A stretch of DNA of 64,000 nucleotides from Sipunculus nudus (lineage: Eukaryota > Annelida > Sipuncula > Golfingiida > Sipunculidae): NCBI GenBank assembly GCA_026874595.1, contig CM049322.1:7179900-7243899 (forward strand), in the 5' to 3' direction. The notes under the pieces were generated by a model. The model had not been told where the DNA came from and did no database searches. It worked only from the letters and a program-made list of their open reading frames with translations. Positions 1-12,905 of this stretch are shown here, in pieces; positions within the stretch are counted from its first letter, which is position 1, and the number at the start of each line of letters is the position of its first letter. The translations under genes and the position numbers were made by a program.

Positions 1-760
1 ACTGGCATGTGACCATGCGTAAGCAATCCTGAAAAATAATAAAGATTACATAACTGCGCAAACTGGAGGAGAATGTTTGATGTTATTGGAGTCCATGCCG
101 ATATCGCCATCCGATTTGCCATATTTCAGCATGTCAATAGCTTCCTGTACCAATTTCGCCGTAATGATAGCGGGTGAATCCCATAAACCAAACCTTATTC
201 TTTGAATGATCTCCATTTCAATAGCATCAAGTTCAGATTTATCTGTGGGGTTACAGTTATAAATTGTCTCAAATTTATTTTTAAAGACGTCTGCGGTGTC
301 ATAGGTCGTGTTTGCATTGTCAATCACATTCGAACCTGAGTTTCAGTTTATTTACCTCTGTCCATAGATGTCGGGATTTGTTTTCTAATATCTTATCAGG
401 CATCCGTTTTTAACGAAGATTTTCCTCATGATTTATCAGCTTTCGTATTGATTTATGATAGTTCGCACGCGTATGTTTCCTGATGTCGGCGACCACGCCT
501 TCACTTGGACGGTCATTCTCCAACCATGCGAAAAGAGGGCCGTATGTTTGTCTTTTTGTGCGTATCTATCCCACTATGGTTTACAGTGACGCTTAGGCTG
601 GCACTTAGGGATGCTTGCTTCTGCCGAATGAATTATTATATTACAGAAATCATTATTAAACTTGTCCAAGTATTGTCTTTGAACTTTAGAATGACATATT
701 GTATCCCTACAATATACTGCAGAAACAGGTACACAGATATCATTCATTCGTGTATTCACT
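1..760 (-). mobile_element. Non-LTR retrotransposon (LINE) fragment, linker between endonuclease and reverse transcriptase
   Basis: Read on the minus strand, this gives, in several broken frames, the linker that lies between the endonuclease and the reverse transcriptase of a LINE. From high to low coordinate it shows a segment with 'SAEASIPKCQPKRHCKP' (about 574-759), then 'TRANYHKSIRKL' (about 430-470), 'LWTEVNKL' (about 350-370), and an open 93-codon stretch (46-327) with 'AIDMLKYGKSDGDIGMDS'. The start of the RT domain would lie beyond the left edge. The same family recurs at 16.3, 35.0 and 40.1 kb. Frameshifts and stops show it is dead. The clade within non-LTR elements is not assigned. 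Confidence 0.75.
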
Positions 761-1200
761 ATGCTTTTATGTTTTGTAATATCAATATCTTTGGCACGAC
801 TCTAGCGTATGACCTCTGACCTCATAAAGTATGCGTAAATTTGCTAAGAATATATGTAAGGTAAGAAACTGTTTTGGTTAATACTTATCATATATGGTTA
901 TATGGAAATCCATTCGATTTGGTAAGAGAGGATGGTGCCACCACAGTGCGGTGACCTCTGACTTCAATAAAAAAAAACAAGGGTTTCCTGGAAAAAACTC
1001 AGGCGAGATATTATACTGATTAATATTTTCTATTGAGTTTTATCAAAATTCTTTTTTTTTGTACATTTTATGTTTTTGCGGCAACACCACGAATAGGCCT
1101 GAACAAAGCAGCCTGGTGAACTTTGGCCTCATAAATATGTGTTAATTTTGCTTAGAACTTAACAGAGGTAGGTGACTATTGTAAACTGAGTTTCATGAAA
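761..1200. other. No gene seen
   Basis: AT-rich sequence with short A and T runs. No open frame with coding character and no recognised repeat. It separates the LINE fragment from the repeat field that becomes recognisable at about 1200. Confidence 0.5.
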
Positions 1201-2911
1201 ATCCAGAGGATCAATCTACCTCAACTTGTATGTTTGTATGCAGTTGTTGCATTCTTCTACTGCTTTGATGATTTGTCTAAGTTTGCACCTCGAAACATAC
1301 AAAATTAATATATATCATTCCCATATGGAACCTTGTTCTTTATGGAGAAATTCGGTCAAAGGTCAAGGTAATAAAAACCTAAACATCGTTCATTTATTTT
1401 ATTTTTGAAAAGAATCATCATACTCACCACAAACCTACCTATATAATTAATCTCTCCACAGTCATTTTGTTTAATCATGTTTATTTCATTCTCCAGCCAA
1501 ATGGCAATGTATCTAGGATAAAAAGTCATGGAATTTGTATCATGAAGATCTACCTGTTGGTGTGGTTGTTGTTCGCACTCAATATTCCACTAACTTGTAG
1601 TAGTCCTTCTAATTCATATTGGATAGGGTTAAACCTACAATTACACAAGGATTCTTGATTTTAATAAATAAAAGTCGGAGAAGTCAAAGTTTTTTAAACA
1701 GAACTCAGAAAAGTGAAGGTTTTTGAAATCGTGTTATTTTTTAAATATGTCTCTGTGTTACTCAGTTGCCTGGTTGTTTTGTCTGATTTGTATTATTTTA
1801 TATGAAAGAGTTGAGCAAAAATTCCTTTGAAACTCTGAAGTTAGTATATATTCCAATATGGAAATGTATTTTTTGTTAAGATTGGTCTAAGGTCTAGTTG
1901 ACCATACTAGAAGATGTTTTAAGCCCTGCCGGCGCTCCAGTTGGGAGGGTCCAGGACCCATTCCCTGCGCTCCCTATGCGTAATTCTGAACATATTGGTG
2001 AACAATATGCCGCCAAGCCGAGAAGAAAACAATCTAGCCACCATCAGCCGCATGGTGCGAGGAGAGAGGCAGTGGATATCGGAAATACATGAATCCACAA
2101 GTGCAATTGTAGAAGCCCGAATATCCGTAAACTAGCGTGACAGCACGGACCACACCCACCAGAAACCTCCACGGAGACTCTCAAAATGTATCGCTATTCT
2201 CGTCATTAGGAATGTCATCAACATTCATAAAATCATGTTCCATTATATCTATTGTGAAAAAAATGTTCACATCAGCCTCAAATTTACTTCATTTTATTCG
2301 CCGTTCCGTTCCCCATATTATGGTGTCATCAACGTTTCTTCACTTTGCCAGTATGTCTGTCTGTTTGTCTGTGGTTGTCAATTTTGTCTACTGCCTTTTC
2401 TACTGATTTGTCTGATATTTAGCACTCTACAGGCCATCGTTTTTAATTAATTGCCTCGAAACTTACATTTTAGTTAAATATCGTTCCTATATGAATCTTT
2501 TTTTTTTGTTTATGGTGAAAATCGGTTCAAAATCATGGTCAAGGTTAAAAACCTAAACATCATTCTCTCCTCATATATACCTTTGCAAACAATCATCATA
2601 CATAGCTCAGGTCTACCTCATGTATCCATGGCATTTTGAATTGTTTACCTCTATCTTTGATCACCATTGGTACCTCTGTTGTCGTCATTTTTGTATACTG
2701 CAATGTTGTTTTGTCTAACATTTAGCGCTCTGTAGTCCACAATTTTGCAGCAATTGCCTTGATACCAAAGGATCTAGTACAGTATATATTGCCTTGTTGA
2801 GGTTTGTGACTTACGGTACTCTACAGGGGAAATGATTTTCCCAGCAATTGCTTTGAGTAAATATAATTCATATATTGAAGGATGATTTTTGGTTCAAGGA
2901 AACAGTCTGAA
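1200..2911 (+). repeat. Diverged members of the 2.6-kb repeat field
   Basis: Short blocks here match blocks of the 2.6-kb units at lower identity. Examples are the 'ACTTGTATGTTTGTATG' block (about 1227), the block 'AATGGCAATGTATCT' through 'GGTTGTTGTTCGCAC' (about 1500-1580), and the 'TTGAAACT' plus 'CCCATATGGAACCTTG' blocks. The last 85 bases (about 2826-2911) are almost identical to the end of a full unit (6935-7020), so this is the truncated right end of a further unit. Short open frames are fortuitous. Confidence 0.75.
1902..2210 (+). repeat. 300-bp block 'P', copy 1
   Basis: A block starting 'AGAAGATGTTTTAA' and ending 'CTATTCTCGTCATTAG'. It is somewhat richer in G+C than its surroundings. 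Three other copies lie at about 13903, 27473 and 30080. Partial open frames share 'PVGRV' and 'ARRE', but each copy is broken by stops and shifts, so no protein is claimed. It may be an old coding or element-derived piece carried inside the repeat. Confidence 0.7.
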
Positions 2912-4400
2912 CACATTCTCTGCCAAGCCTATGTTCACCCCCAGTGCCAGGGCCATACACAGGGACCCTAGCAGCCTCGAGAGCTGCAGTGGTACCAAGA
3001 CTAGGTGCTAATTACCTGATAAGAAGGTGTGACTTCGGATAACACAGGGGCAATAAAACACGGGAGAGGTGTGAAGTTGGGCACTGATCCGAATAACTGC
3101 GATAGTAGGCCTAGTCAAAGCATGGCTCCGATGAGGTGGTCTCATGGCGTCTACGTTGACAGCAGCATAAAGCTAACAACTGATTCAAATAAAGATCTAT
3201 ATTCATTGTAAATGATGAACTAAATGAAAATGTGTATGTAGGCCCGAATGCTGAATTGGGAAGAGTCAAATGACTGAGAGGCACTGACAAACGTAAACCT
3301 ATGTCTAACCAAAATAAATTTTACACCGGTACTGTATTTTCGGGCATGCGCGATTTATAAATTTATGTTATATCACAGTAAACACATAAGGTGGTGTCAG
3401 ATCCGGAATGGCACTGTGGTTACAACAGGTGGTGCGGACGTGAAATACGTGTAACCACGTGAGTTCGAATCTGTGGGGTTTTTTTTACAAACTTGTAGTT
3501 TTAGTGCTCAAACATAAATTTTACACTTCCATAACGAACATAGCGATTCTACCGATCAATATAATTATAAAAAAAAAATATAATTTTACATTTCACATGT
3601 AATTTTCAAACATACTTATAGATCATTTATATATACCGACATGCCTGAGCCTTGACGTACGCGCAACTGACCTCGTCATTGTAACAGTCACACGAAACAC
3701 GGAGATTATTTCAGTTTTGCAATTTACGAGCACTTGTTTGTGATGTTACTAATATATGCATATATCAATATATAAGTAAATAAGGAAAAAGAAATAAGCC
3801 GAAAGAATCATTTATAGCCGCGTTCTGATTACATTGCCGATCTGTGTCAATCATGTGACAGGCGTCCTTTGTTGTTGATTGCGCAATACCCTGTCTTCGC
3901 GGGGCAATAAACCTGAACTACCTCACGCCTGGCTATCTTGAGTTCACACCTAAAGTGCGATCTATCACACATCGGCCTCCCAACCGGGTCTGTCGTAAAT
4001 AAGTGGTCAAAACATGTTCTAACATACAACCAGCTTCATATTTTTACGATCCTCCTTTTCGTTTGATTCAAAGTAGTATTCTTACAAGGAATTGACTTCT
4101 AACTGAAGCGCGTCGTAAAGTTATTTCACGGCAAATGAACGGAGCCGTGGATTTTGTCACCATCTACACATCTTTCCTGCTTTCGAATAATGCAGCGCAC
4201 TGTTGAATAACAAAAATTTCATTTTCATACTGCAAGACTATTTAATAAATGGTCTACTATTCATCTGCAAAAAAAATATTGATAAATTTATGGGAATTCC
4301 TGCTGAAAATGGCTTATAAATAAATGACGTGTATACACGTGCTTGGCACTGGGGGAATCATAATAAATGACGGGTATACACGTCATTGGCAGCGAATGTG
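2912..4400. mobile_element. piggyBac-like non-autonomous DNA transposon interrupting the tandem array
   Basis: The ends are inverted repeats: CACATTCTCTGCCAA (2912-2926) and TTGGCAGCGAATGTG (4386-4400) agree at 14 of 15 bases. A subterminal pair, CCCCCAGTGCCA (2938-2949) and TGGCACTGGGGG (4345-4356), is also inverted. Other junctions between units of the array preserve the empty site, CAGTC-TTAA-GT. Here the flanks read CAGTC-TGAA and ATAA-GT, which is a TTAA duplication with one change on each side. TTAA target duplication is the hallmark of the piggyBac superfamily. Two palindromic GACG-GTATACACGT motifs (4325-4340, 4369-4384) sit near the right end. No transposase frame is seen, so it would depend on an enzyme supplied elsewhere. 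Confidence 0.7.
3401..3486 (+). repeat. tRNA-like RNA polymerase III promoter module (tRNA pseudogene or SINE head)
   Basis: TGGCACTGTGGTTA (3409-3422) resembles an A box and GAGTTCGAATC (3461-3471) a B box, about 40 bases apart. A T run (3479-3486) that could terminate RNA polymerase III follows. A full cloverleaf does not fold convincingly, so it is not called a functional tRNA. It lies inside the piggyBac-like insertion. Confidence 0.4.
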
Positions 4401-4407
4401 ATAAGTC

Positions 4408-7026
4408 AAGCTCAAGGCCATAAAATAATCAAAACATATCCCCCTCCTCATATCTTTATTAATATATGAACTTAGCCACCGCAACTTGTATGTTTGTATG
4501 TAGATTTAAATAATTTTTTTTACTGCTTTGATGATTTGTCTGATATTTGCAGCAATTGGTTTGAAGCTTATAAAAACATAAACATCGTTCTTTTCTCATA
4601 TCTTTGGAAGGAATCATCATACACAACTCAATTCTAAATAATTTAATCATCCCTCCATGGCACTTTTTCTGAATCATTCTTATTTCATTACGCAGTCAAT
4701 ATGGCAATGTATCTTTCGTTAAAATCCATGGAATTTGAATTTATTGAGCTCTATCTGTTGGTATGGTTGTTGTTCGCACTATTTATTCCAAAAGCATACA
4801 ACAGTCCTTCTTATTCTTATATAATGGTATCAAGCCTATAATTACAAAAAGTTTTCCGATTTCAATCATAAAATGTCAGAGATCAATATCAAAGTAGCAA
4901 AATCAAAATTATACAGTTTATGTTGGTATCGGGGTCAAAATGGTAAAAGTTACAAAAACTATGCCTGATTCTCAACGTCTCCTTTTGGCCATTTGTCTAG
5001 GGCATGTTTGTCTAAAACCTTTTGTTCAGACTAGGAACATGGCTGCCAGGGGGAGTGCAAGCTAATGACTATGCATCTTTAACTTGTTTTGTCAACGTTT
5101 AACCTTCAGGTAAGCGTTCAACCCTTGGTCTTCTAGTTGCTTGCCGGAAATCTTTGATTTCAGTTTTCCTGTTGGTAATTTATAAATGTTATTTATCGGA
5201 CTTTTTTGTTTGTTCTTCTCATTATCTGCACTGTGTTGGCAACATTTATTTAGCAGTTACTTTGAAACTAACAAAGTTGATTGAAATCTATTTTTTTATG
5301 GCTATATTTAGTCAACAGTCTTTCAGATTGTGTCATTTTGTCAATATGTCCGTTTGTTTGGAAATGGTAGTCAATTTTGGCTGCTTGCTTTTTTCTTGTC
5401 TGATATACAGCAATGTAGAGGTCACATACATTATTGCTTTGGTGGGTTGTATGATATTTTCAGCAGATGATTTGATACGTACAAAGTTAATATAATACAC
5501 TCCCATATGGGACCTTGTTGTTTATTGTGAATATCACTCTAACTTCAAGGTCATAAACCTAATCATCGTTCATTTCTTAGATCTGTGGAACGAATCATCA
5601 TATACACCTCAACTCTACCAAATACTATTCATCTCTCCATGGCCATTTTTCTTGATTACGTTTATTTCATTCCGCAGTCAATATGGCAATGTATCTTTGG
5701 TAAACATTCAAAGAATTTAAAATTATCGAGCTCTATCTGTTGGTATGGTTGTTGTTCGCATTCTATTTTACACAAGCTCACAACAGCCCCTCTGATTCTG
5801 ATGGAATAGGTTCAAGCCTATAATTAAAACAGGTTTCTTCATTTCAATGAAGAGAAGTCAGAGATCGATTTTAAAGTCGCAAAATCAAAATAATACAGTT
5901 TGTGTTGATATCGCGATAAATATGATAAAAATTACAAAAACTGTGATAGATGCTCTCCGTCTCTCATATGTTTGGGGCATGTTTGCCTCAAAATTGGTGC
6001 TCAGACTAGAAACATGCCTACCAGGGGGCGTTCCACCTTAAAAACAGCCCCTTTAAACTGTTTGGTTCACATTTTACCTTCAGGCAAGCGTTCGACACCT
6101 GCTCGTCTAGTCACTTGCCGGAAATCTTCGAGTTCAGTATTCCTGTTGGTTATTTATGTTATTTATCTGACTGTATTTTAGTTTGTCTCACTGTTTATAC
6201 CCCAATGACCACAATTTTTTTACAATCACTTTAAAACTTACACAGTTGATTGAAATCCAAAACTTCTGAAAGCCTGTTCTTTCTTGGTTAATATTCGGTG
6301 AAAGGTCAAGGTCACCGAAAAACCTTGAAATTACCTTGAAATCAATAGACCTAATGCACAACATTGAAATATGGAGGCTCTTTTATGTTGTTAAAAATCT
6401 GTCAAATATCAAAATCAATTTTAAAAAAACCTTAATATCGATATTTACTGATATAACATTGTTAAAAGTGATCATAGTCACCTCATCTTTACCTCATTTT
6501 ATTGGTCTCTCCATGACCATATCCTGCTGTGGTCGATGTTCTTTACATTTGGTCAGTTGTTCAGTATGTCCGTCTATTCCTCAGTTGTTGTCAATTTCGA
6601 ATACTGAATTTTTGTTTTGTTTGACTTTTCTCATATTATATGCCAGATATTTGCTGGGATTCCTTTGAAACTATGAAGCCACTATGTATCGTGCTCATAT
6701 GTCTTGTTATTTTTACAGAAAAAAGGTCAAGGTCATCAAAAAACTTTTTTTTTGTATTTGTGTGAAAAAAGTTGCAAGCCGAGTCAACGATACCTGATTG
6801 TAATTGTCTTTTCACTCTCCATGTCAACGGTGTACTCAAAGTTAATGGCATTGTTTCTGTAATTAGTATATCTGTGTTTTTTGTTTGTCATTTTGTTCTA
6901 TTATCTTGTTGAGATATTTGACTTTCGGCACTGTACAGGTGAAATGATTTTCCCAGCAATTGCTTTGAGTAAATATAATTCATATATTGAAGGATGATTT
7001 TTGGTTCAAGGAAACAGTCTTAAGTT
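4408..7026 (+). repeat. 2.6-kb tandem unit 1
   Basis: This complete unit is 2619 bases and starts AAGCTCAAGGCCATAAAATAATC. It differs from units 2 and 3 only by scattered single-base changes and homopolymer lengths. Internally it is built of older duplications: about 4580-5160 is a diverged copy of about 5545-6125 (both hold TCAATATGGCAATGTATCTT and a GTCAGAGATC block). It carries TCAAGGTCA at 5545, 6306 and 6727, and a CTCF-like core at 6018-6031. The small open frames in it recur only because the units are nearly identical. Confidence 0.95.
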
Positions 7027-9643
7027 AAGCTCAAGGCCATAAAATAATCAAAACATACCCCCCCCCCCTCATATCTTTATTAATACATGAACTTAGCCAC
7101 CGCAACTTGTATGTTTGTATGTAGAGTTAAATTTTTTTACTGCTTTGATGATTTGTCTGATATTTGCAGCAAACGGTTTGAAGCTTATAAAAACATAAAC
7201 ATCGTTCTTTTCTCATATCTTTGGAAGGAATCATCATACACAACTCAATTCTAAATAATTTAATCATCCCTCCATGGCCCTTTTTCTGAATCATTCTTAT
7301 TTCATTACGTAGTCAATATGGCAATGTATCTTTGTTAAAATCCATGGAATTTGAATTATTGAGCTCTATCTGTTGGTATGGTTGTTGTTCGCACTATTTA
7401 TTCCAAAAGCATACAACAGTCCTTCTTATTCTTATATAATGGTATCAAGCCTATAATTACAAAAAGTTTTCTGATTTCAATCATAAAATGTCAGAGATCA
7501 ATATCAAAGTAGCAAAATCAAAATTATACAGTTTATGTTGGTATCGGGGTCAAAATGGTAAAAGTTACAAAAACTATGCCTGATTCTCAACGTCTCCTTA
7601 TGGCCATGTGTCTAGGGCATGTTTGTCTAAAACCTTTTGTTCAGACTAGGAACATGGCTGCCAGGGGGAGTGCAAGCTAATGACTATGCATCTTTAACTT
7701 GTTTTGTCAACGTTTAACCTTCAGGTAAGCGTTCAACCCTTGGTCTTCTAGTTGCTTGCCGGAAATCTTTGATTTCAGTTTTCCTGTTGGTTATTTATAA
7801 ATGTTATTTATCGGACTTTTTTGTTTGTTCTTCTCATTATCTGCACTGTGTTGGCAACATTTATTTAGCAGTTACTTTGAAACTAACAAAGTTGATTGAA
7901 ATCTATTTTTTTATGGCTATATTTAGTCAACAGTCTTTCAGATTGTGTCATTTTGTTAATATGTCCGTTTGTTTGGAAATGGTAGTCAATTTTGGCTGCT
8001 TGCTTTTTTCTTGTCTGATATACAGCAATGTAGAGGTCACATACATTATTGCTTTGGTGGGTTGTATGATATTTTCAGCAGATGATTTGATACGTACAAA
8101 GTTAATATAATACACTCCCATATGGAACCTAGTTGTTTATTGTGAATATCAGTCTAACTTCAAGGTCATAAACCTAAACATCGTTCATTTCTTAGATCTG
8201 TGGAACGAATCATTATATACACCTCAACTCTACCAAATACTATTCATCTCTCCATGGCCATTTTTCTTGATAACGTTTATTTCATTCCGCAGTCAATATG
8301 GCAATGTATCTTGGGTAAACATTCAAAGAATTTAAAATTATCGAGCTCTATCTGTTGGTATGGTTGTTGTTCGCATTCTATTTTACACAAGCTCACAACA
8401 GCCCCTCTGATTCTGATAGAATAGGTTCAAGCCTATAATTAAAACAGGTTTCTTCATTTCAATGAAGAGAAGTCAGAGATCGATTTTAAAGTCGCAAAAT
8501 CAAAATAATACAGTTTGTGTTGATATCGCGATAAATATGATAAAAATTACAAAAACTGTGATAGATGCTCTCCGTCTCTCATATGTTTGGGGCATGTTTG
8601 CCTCAAAATTGGTGCTCAGACTAGAAACGTGCCTACCAGGGGGCGTTCCACCTTAAAAACAGCCCCTTTAAACTGTTTGGTTCACAATTTTACCTTCAGG
8701 CAAGCGTTCGACACCTGCTCGTCTAGTCACTTGCCGGAAATCTTCGAGTTCAGTATTCCTGTTGGTTATTTATGTTATTTATCTGACTGTATTTTAGTTT
8801 GTCTCACTGTTTATACCCTAATGACCACAATTTTTTTACAATCACTTTAAAACTTACACAGTTGATTGAAATCCAAAACTTCTGAAAGCCTGTTCTTTCT
8901 TGGTTAATATTCGGTGAAAGGTCAAGGTCACCGAAAAACCTTGAAATTACCTTGAAATCAATAGATCTAATGCACAACATTGAAATATGGAGGCTCTTTT
9001 ATGTTTGTTAAAAATCTGTCAAATATCAAAATCAATTTTAAAAAAACCTTAATATCGATATTTACTGATATAACATTGTTAAAAGTGATCATAGTCACCT
9101 CATCTTTACCTCATTTTATTGGTCTCTCCATGACCATATCCTGCTGTGGTCGATGTTCTTTACATTTGGTCAGTTGTTCGGTATGTCCGTCTATTCCTCA
9201 GTTGTTGTCAATTTCGAATACTGAATTTTTGTTTTGTTTGACTTTTCTCATATTATATGCCAGATATTTGCTGGGATTCCTTTGAAACTATGAAGCCACT
9301 ATGTATCGTGCTCATATGTCTTGTTATTTTTACAGAAAAAAGGTCAAGGTCATCAAAAAACTTTTTTTTTGTATTTGTGTGAAAAAAGTTGCAAGCCGAG
9401 TCAACGATACCTGATTGTAATTGTCTTTTCACTCTCCATGTCAACGGTGTACTCAAAGTTAATGGCATTGTTTCTGTAATTAGTATATCTGTGTTTTTTG
9501 TTTGTCATTTTGTTCTATTATCTTGTTGAGATATGTGACTTTCGGCACTGTACAGGTGAAATGATTTTCCCAGCAATTGCTTTGAGTAAATATAATTCAT
9601 ATATTGAAGGATGATTTTTGGTTCAAGGAAACAGTCTTAAGTT
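7027..9643 (+). repeat. 2.6-kb tandem unit 2
   Basis: This complete unit is 2617 bases, in the same order and orientation as unit 1, with very few differences visible by eye. The C run near 7062 is longer than in the neighbouring units. The high identity points to recent amplification or homogenisation. Confidence 0.95.
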
Positions 9644-12259
9644 AAGCTCAAGGCCATAAAATAATCAAAACATACCCCCCCTCCTCATATCTTTATTAAT
9701 ACATGAACTTAGCCACCGCAACTTGTATGTTTGTATGTAGAGTTAAATTTTTTTACTGCTTTGATGATTTGTCTGATATTTGCAGCAAACGGTTTGAAGC
9801 TTATAAAAACATAAACATCGTTCTTTTCTCATATCTTTGGAAGGAATCATCATACACAACTCAATTCTAAATAATTTCATCATCCCTCCATGGCCCTTTT
9901 TCTGAATCATTCTTATTTCATTACGTAGTCAATATGGCAATGTATCTTTGTTAAAATCCATGGAATTTGAATTATTGAGCTCTATCTGTTGGTATGGTTG
10001 TTGTTCGTACTATTTATTCCAAAAGCATACAACAGTCCTTCTTATTCTTATATAATGGTATCAAGCCTATAATTACAAAAAGTTTTCTGATTTCAATCAT
10101 AAAATGTCAGAGATCAATATCAAAGTAGCAAAATCAAAATTATACAGTTTATGTTGGTATCGGGGTCAAAATGGTAAAAGTTACAAAAACTATGCCTGAT
10201 TCTCAACGTCTCCTTATGGCCATTTGTCTAGGGCATGTTTGTCTAAAACCTTTTGTTCAGACTAGGAACATGGCTGCCAGGGGGAGTGCAAGCTAATGAC
10301 TATGCATCTTTAACTTGTTTTGTCAACGTTTAACCTTCAGGTAAGCGTTCAACCCTTGGTCTTCTAGTTGCTTGCCGGAAATCTTTGATTTCAGTTTTCC
10401 TGTTGGTAATTTATAAATGTTATTTATCGGACTTTTTTGTTTGTTCTTCTCATTATCTGCACTGTGTTGGCAACATTTATTTAGCAGTTACTTTGAAACT
10501 AACAAAGTTGATTGAAATCTATTTTTTTATGGCTATATTTAGTCAACAGTCTTTCAGATTGTGTCATTTTGTCAATATGTCCGTTTGTTTTGAAATGGTA
10601 GTCAATTTTGGCTGCTTCCTTTTTTCTTGTCTGATATACAGCAATGTAGAGGTCACATACATTATTGCTTTGGTGGTTTGTAGGATATTTTCAGCAGATG
10701 ATTTGATACGTACAAAGTTAATATAATACACTCCCATATGGAACCTTGTTGTTTATTGTGAATATCAGTCTAACTTCAAGGTCATAAACCTAAACATCTT
10801 TCATTTCTTAGATCTGTGGAACGAATCATCATATACACCTCAACTCTACCAAATACTATTCATCTCTCCATGGCCATTTCTCTTGATTACGTTTATTTCA
10901 TTCCGCAGTCAATATGGCAATGTATCTTTGGTAAACATTCAAAGAATTTAAAATTATCGAGCTCTATCTGTTGGTATGGTTGTTGTTCGCATTCTATTTT
11001 ACACAAGCTCACAACAGTCCCTCTGATTCTGATAGAATAGGTTCAAGCTTATAATTAAAACAGGTTTCTTCATTTCAATGAAGAGAAGTCAGAGATCGAT
11101 TTTAAAGTCGCAAAATCAAAATAATACAGTTTGTGTTGATATCGCGATAAATATGATAAAAATTACAAAAACTGTGATAGATGCTATCCGTCTCTCATAT
11201 GTTTGGGGCATGTTTGCCTCAAAATTGGTGCTCAGACTAGAAACATGCCTACCAGGGGGCGTTCCACCTTAAAAACCACGCCCCTTTAAACTGTTTGGTT
11301 CACGTTTTACCTTCAGGCAAGCGTTCGACACTTGCTCGTCTAGTCACTTGCCGGAAATCTTCGAGTTCAGTATTCCTACTGGTTATTTATGTTATTTATC
11401 TGACTGTATTTTAGTTTGTCTCACTGTTTATACTCTAATGACCACAATTTTTTACAGTCACTTTAAAATTTACACAGTTGATTAAAATCCAAAACTTCTG
11501 AAAGGCTGTTCTTTCTTGGTTAATATTCGGTGAAAGGTCAAGGTCATCGAAAAACCTTGAAATTGCCTTGAAACCAAAGGATCTAATACAAAACATTGAA
11601 ATATGGAGGCTCTTTTATGTTTGTTAAAAATCTGTCAAATATCAAAATCAATTTTAAAAAAAACCTTAATATTGATATTTACTGATATAACATTGTTAAA
11701 AGTGATCATAGTCACCTCATCTTTACCTCATTTTATTGGTCTCTCCATGACCATATCCTGCTGTGGTCGATGTTCTTTACATTTGGTCAGTTGTTCAGTA
11801 TGTCCGTCTATTCCTCAGTTGTTGTCAATTTCAAATACTGAATTTTTGTTTTGTTTTACTTTTCTCATATTATATGCCAGATATTTGCTGGGATTCCTTT
11901 GAAACTATGAAGCCACTATATATCGTTCTCAAATGTCTAGTTATTTTTACAGAAAAAAAGTCAAGGTCATCAAAAACTTTTTTTTTGAATTTGTGTGAAA
12001 ATAGATGTAAGCCGAGTCAACGATACCTGATTGTAATTGTCTTTTCACTCTCCATGTCAACGGTGTACTCAAAGTTAATGGCATTGTTTCTGTAATTAAT
12101 ATATCTGTGTTTGTGTTTGTCATTTTGGTCTATTGTCTTGTTGAGATATGTGACTTTCGGCACTCTACAGGTGAAATGATTTTCCCAGCAATTGCTTTGA
12201 GTAAATTTAATTCATATATTGAAAGATGATTTTTGGTTAAAGGAAACAGTTTTTAAGTC
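9644..12259 (+). repeat. 2.6-kb tandem unit 3
   Basis: This complete unit is 2616 bases. It has somewhat more changes than units 1 and 2 share, concentrated in its second half (after about 11270), where it approaches the sequence of the partial unit that follows. Confidence 0.95.
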
Positions 12260-12905
12260 AAGCTCAAGGCCATAAAATAATCAAAACATATCCCCCTCCT
12301 CATATCTTTATTAATACATGAATTTAGCCACCGTAACGTGTATGTTTGTATGTAGAGTTAAATTCTTCTACTGCTTTGATGATTTGGCTGATATTTGCAG
12401 CAAACGGCTTTAACTATATAAAACGTAAACATCGTTCTTTTCTTACATCTCTGGAAGGAATCATCAACACACCTCAATTCTAAATAATTTAGTTGGATAT
12501 TTATAAATGTTATTTATCGGACTTTTTTGTTTGTTTGTCTCATTATCTGTACTCTGTTGGCCACATTTATTAAGCAGTCATTTTGAAACTTACTACGTTG
12601 ATTGAAATCCTAAACAGCTGAGGCCTGACATTCTTGGTCAATATTCGGTGAAAGGTCAAGGTCACCGAAAACCCTAACATTTTATTTTCTTATACCTTCT
12701 TTCCATATGGTCGTATCCACACAAACTGCAGTTCATTCGATTCATCCGTCTTTCAGATTGTGTCATTTTGTCAGTAAGTCCGTTTGTATGCAAATTGTAG
12801 TCAATTTCGCCTGCTGGCTTTTTCTTGTCTGATATACAGCAATGTAGAGGTCACATTATTGCAGGAATCGTCTTGCTACTTATAGAGCTGATTAATGTGT
12901 ATAAT
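12260..12905 (+). repeat. Partial fourth unit with internal deletion
   Basis: It begins like the others and keeps the first ~230 bases. At about 12491 it jumps to the part of the unit that starts GTTATTTATCGGACTTTTTTG, so roughly 530 bases are missing. The rest is more diverged, marking the edge of the homogenised array. Confidence 0.8.

Noticed and set aside
505-819. 104-codon plus-strand frame near the left end
   Set aside because: It overlaps the minus-strand LINE linker and has no recognisable features.
5154-11902. Repeated open frames of 113, 74, 64 and about 100 codons at 2.6-kb spacing, possibly a tandem gene family
   Set aside because: They recur because the DNA units are nearly identical. 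They have low-complexity, AT-driven composition, no domain and no shared start context, and diverged relatives of the repeat do not keep the frames open.
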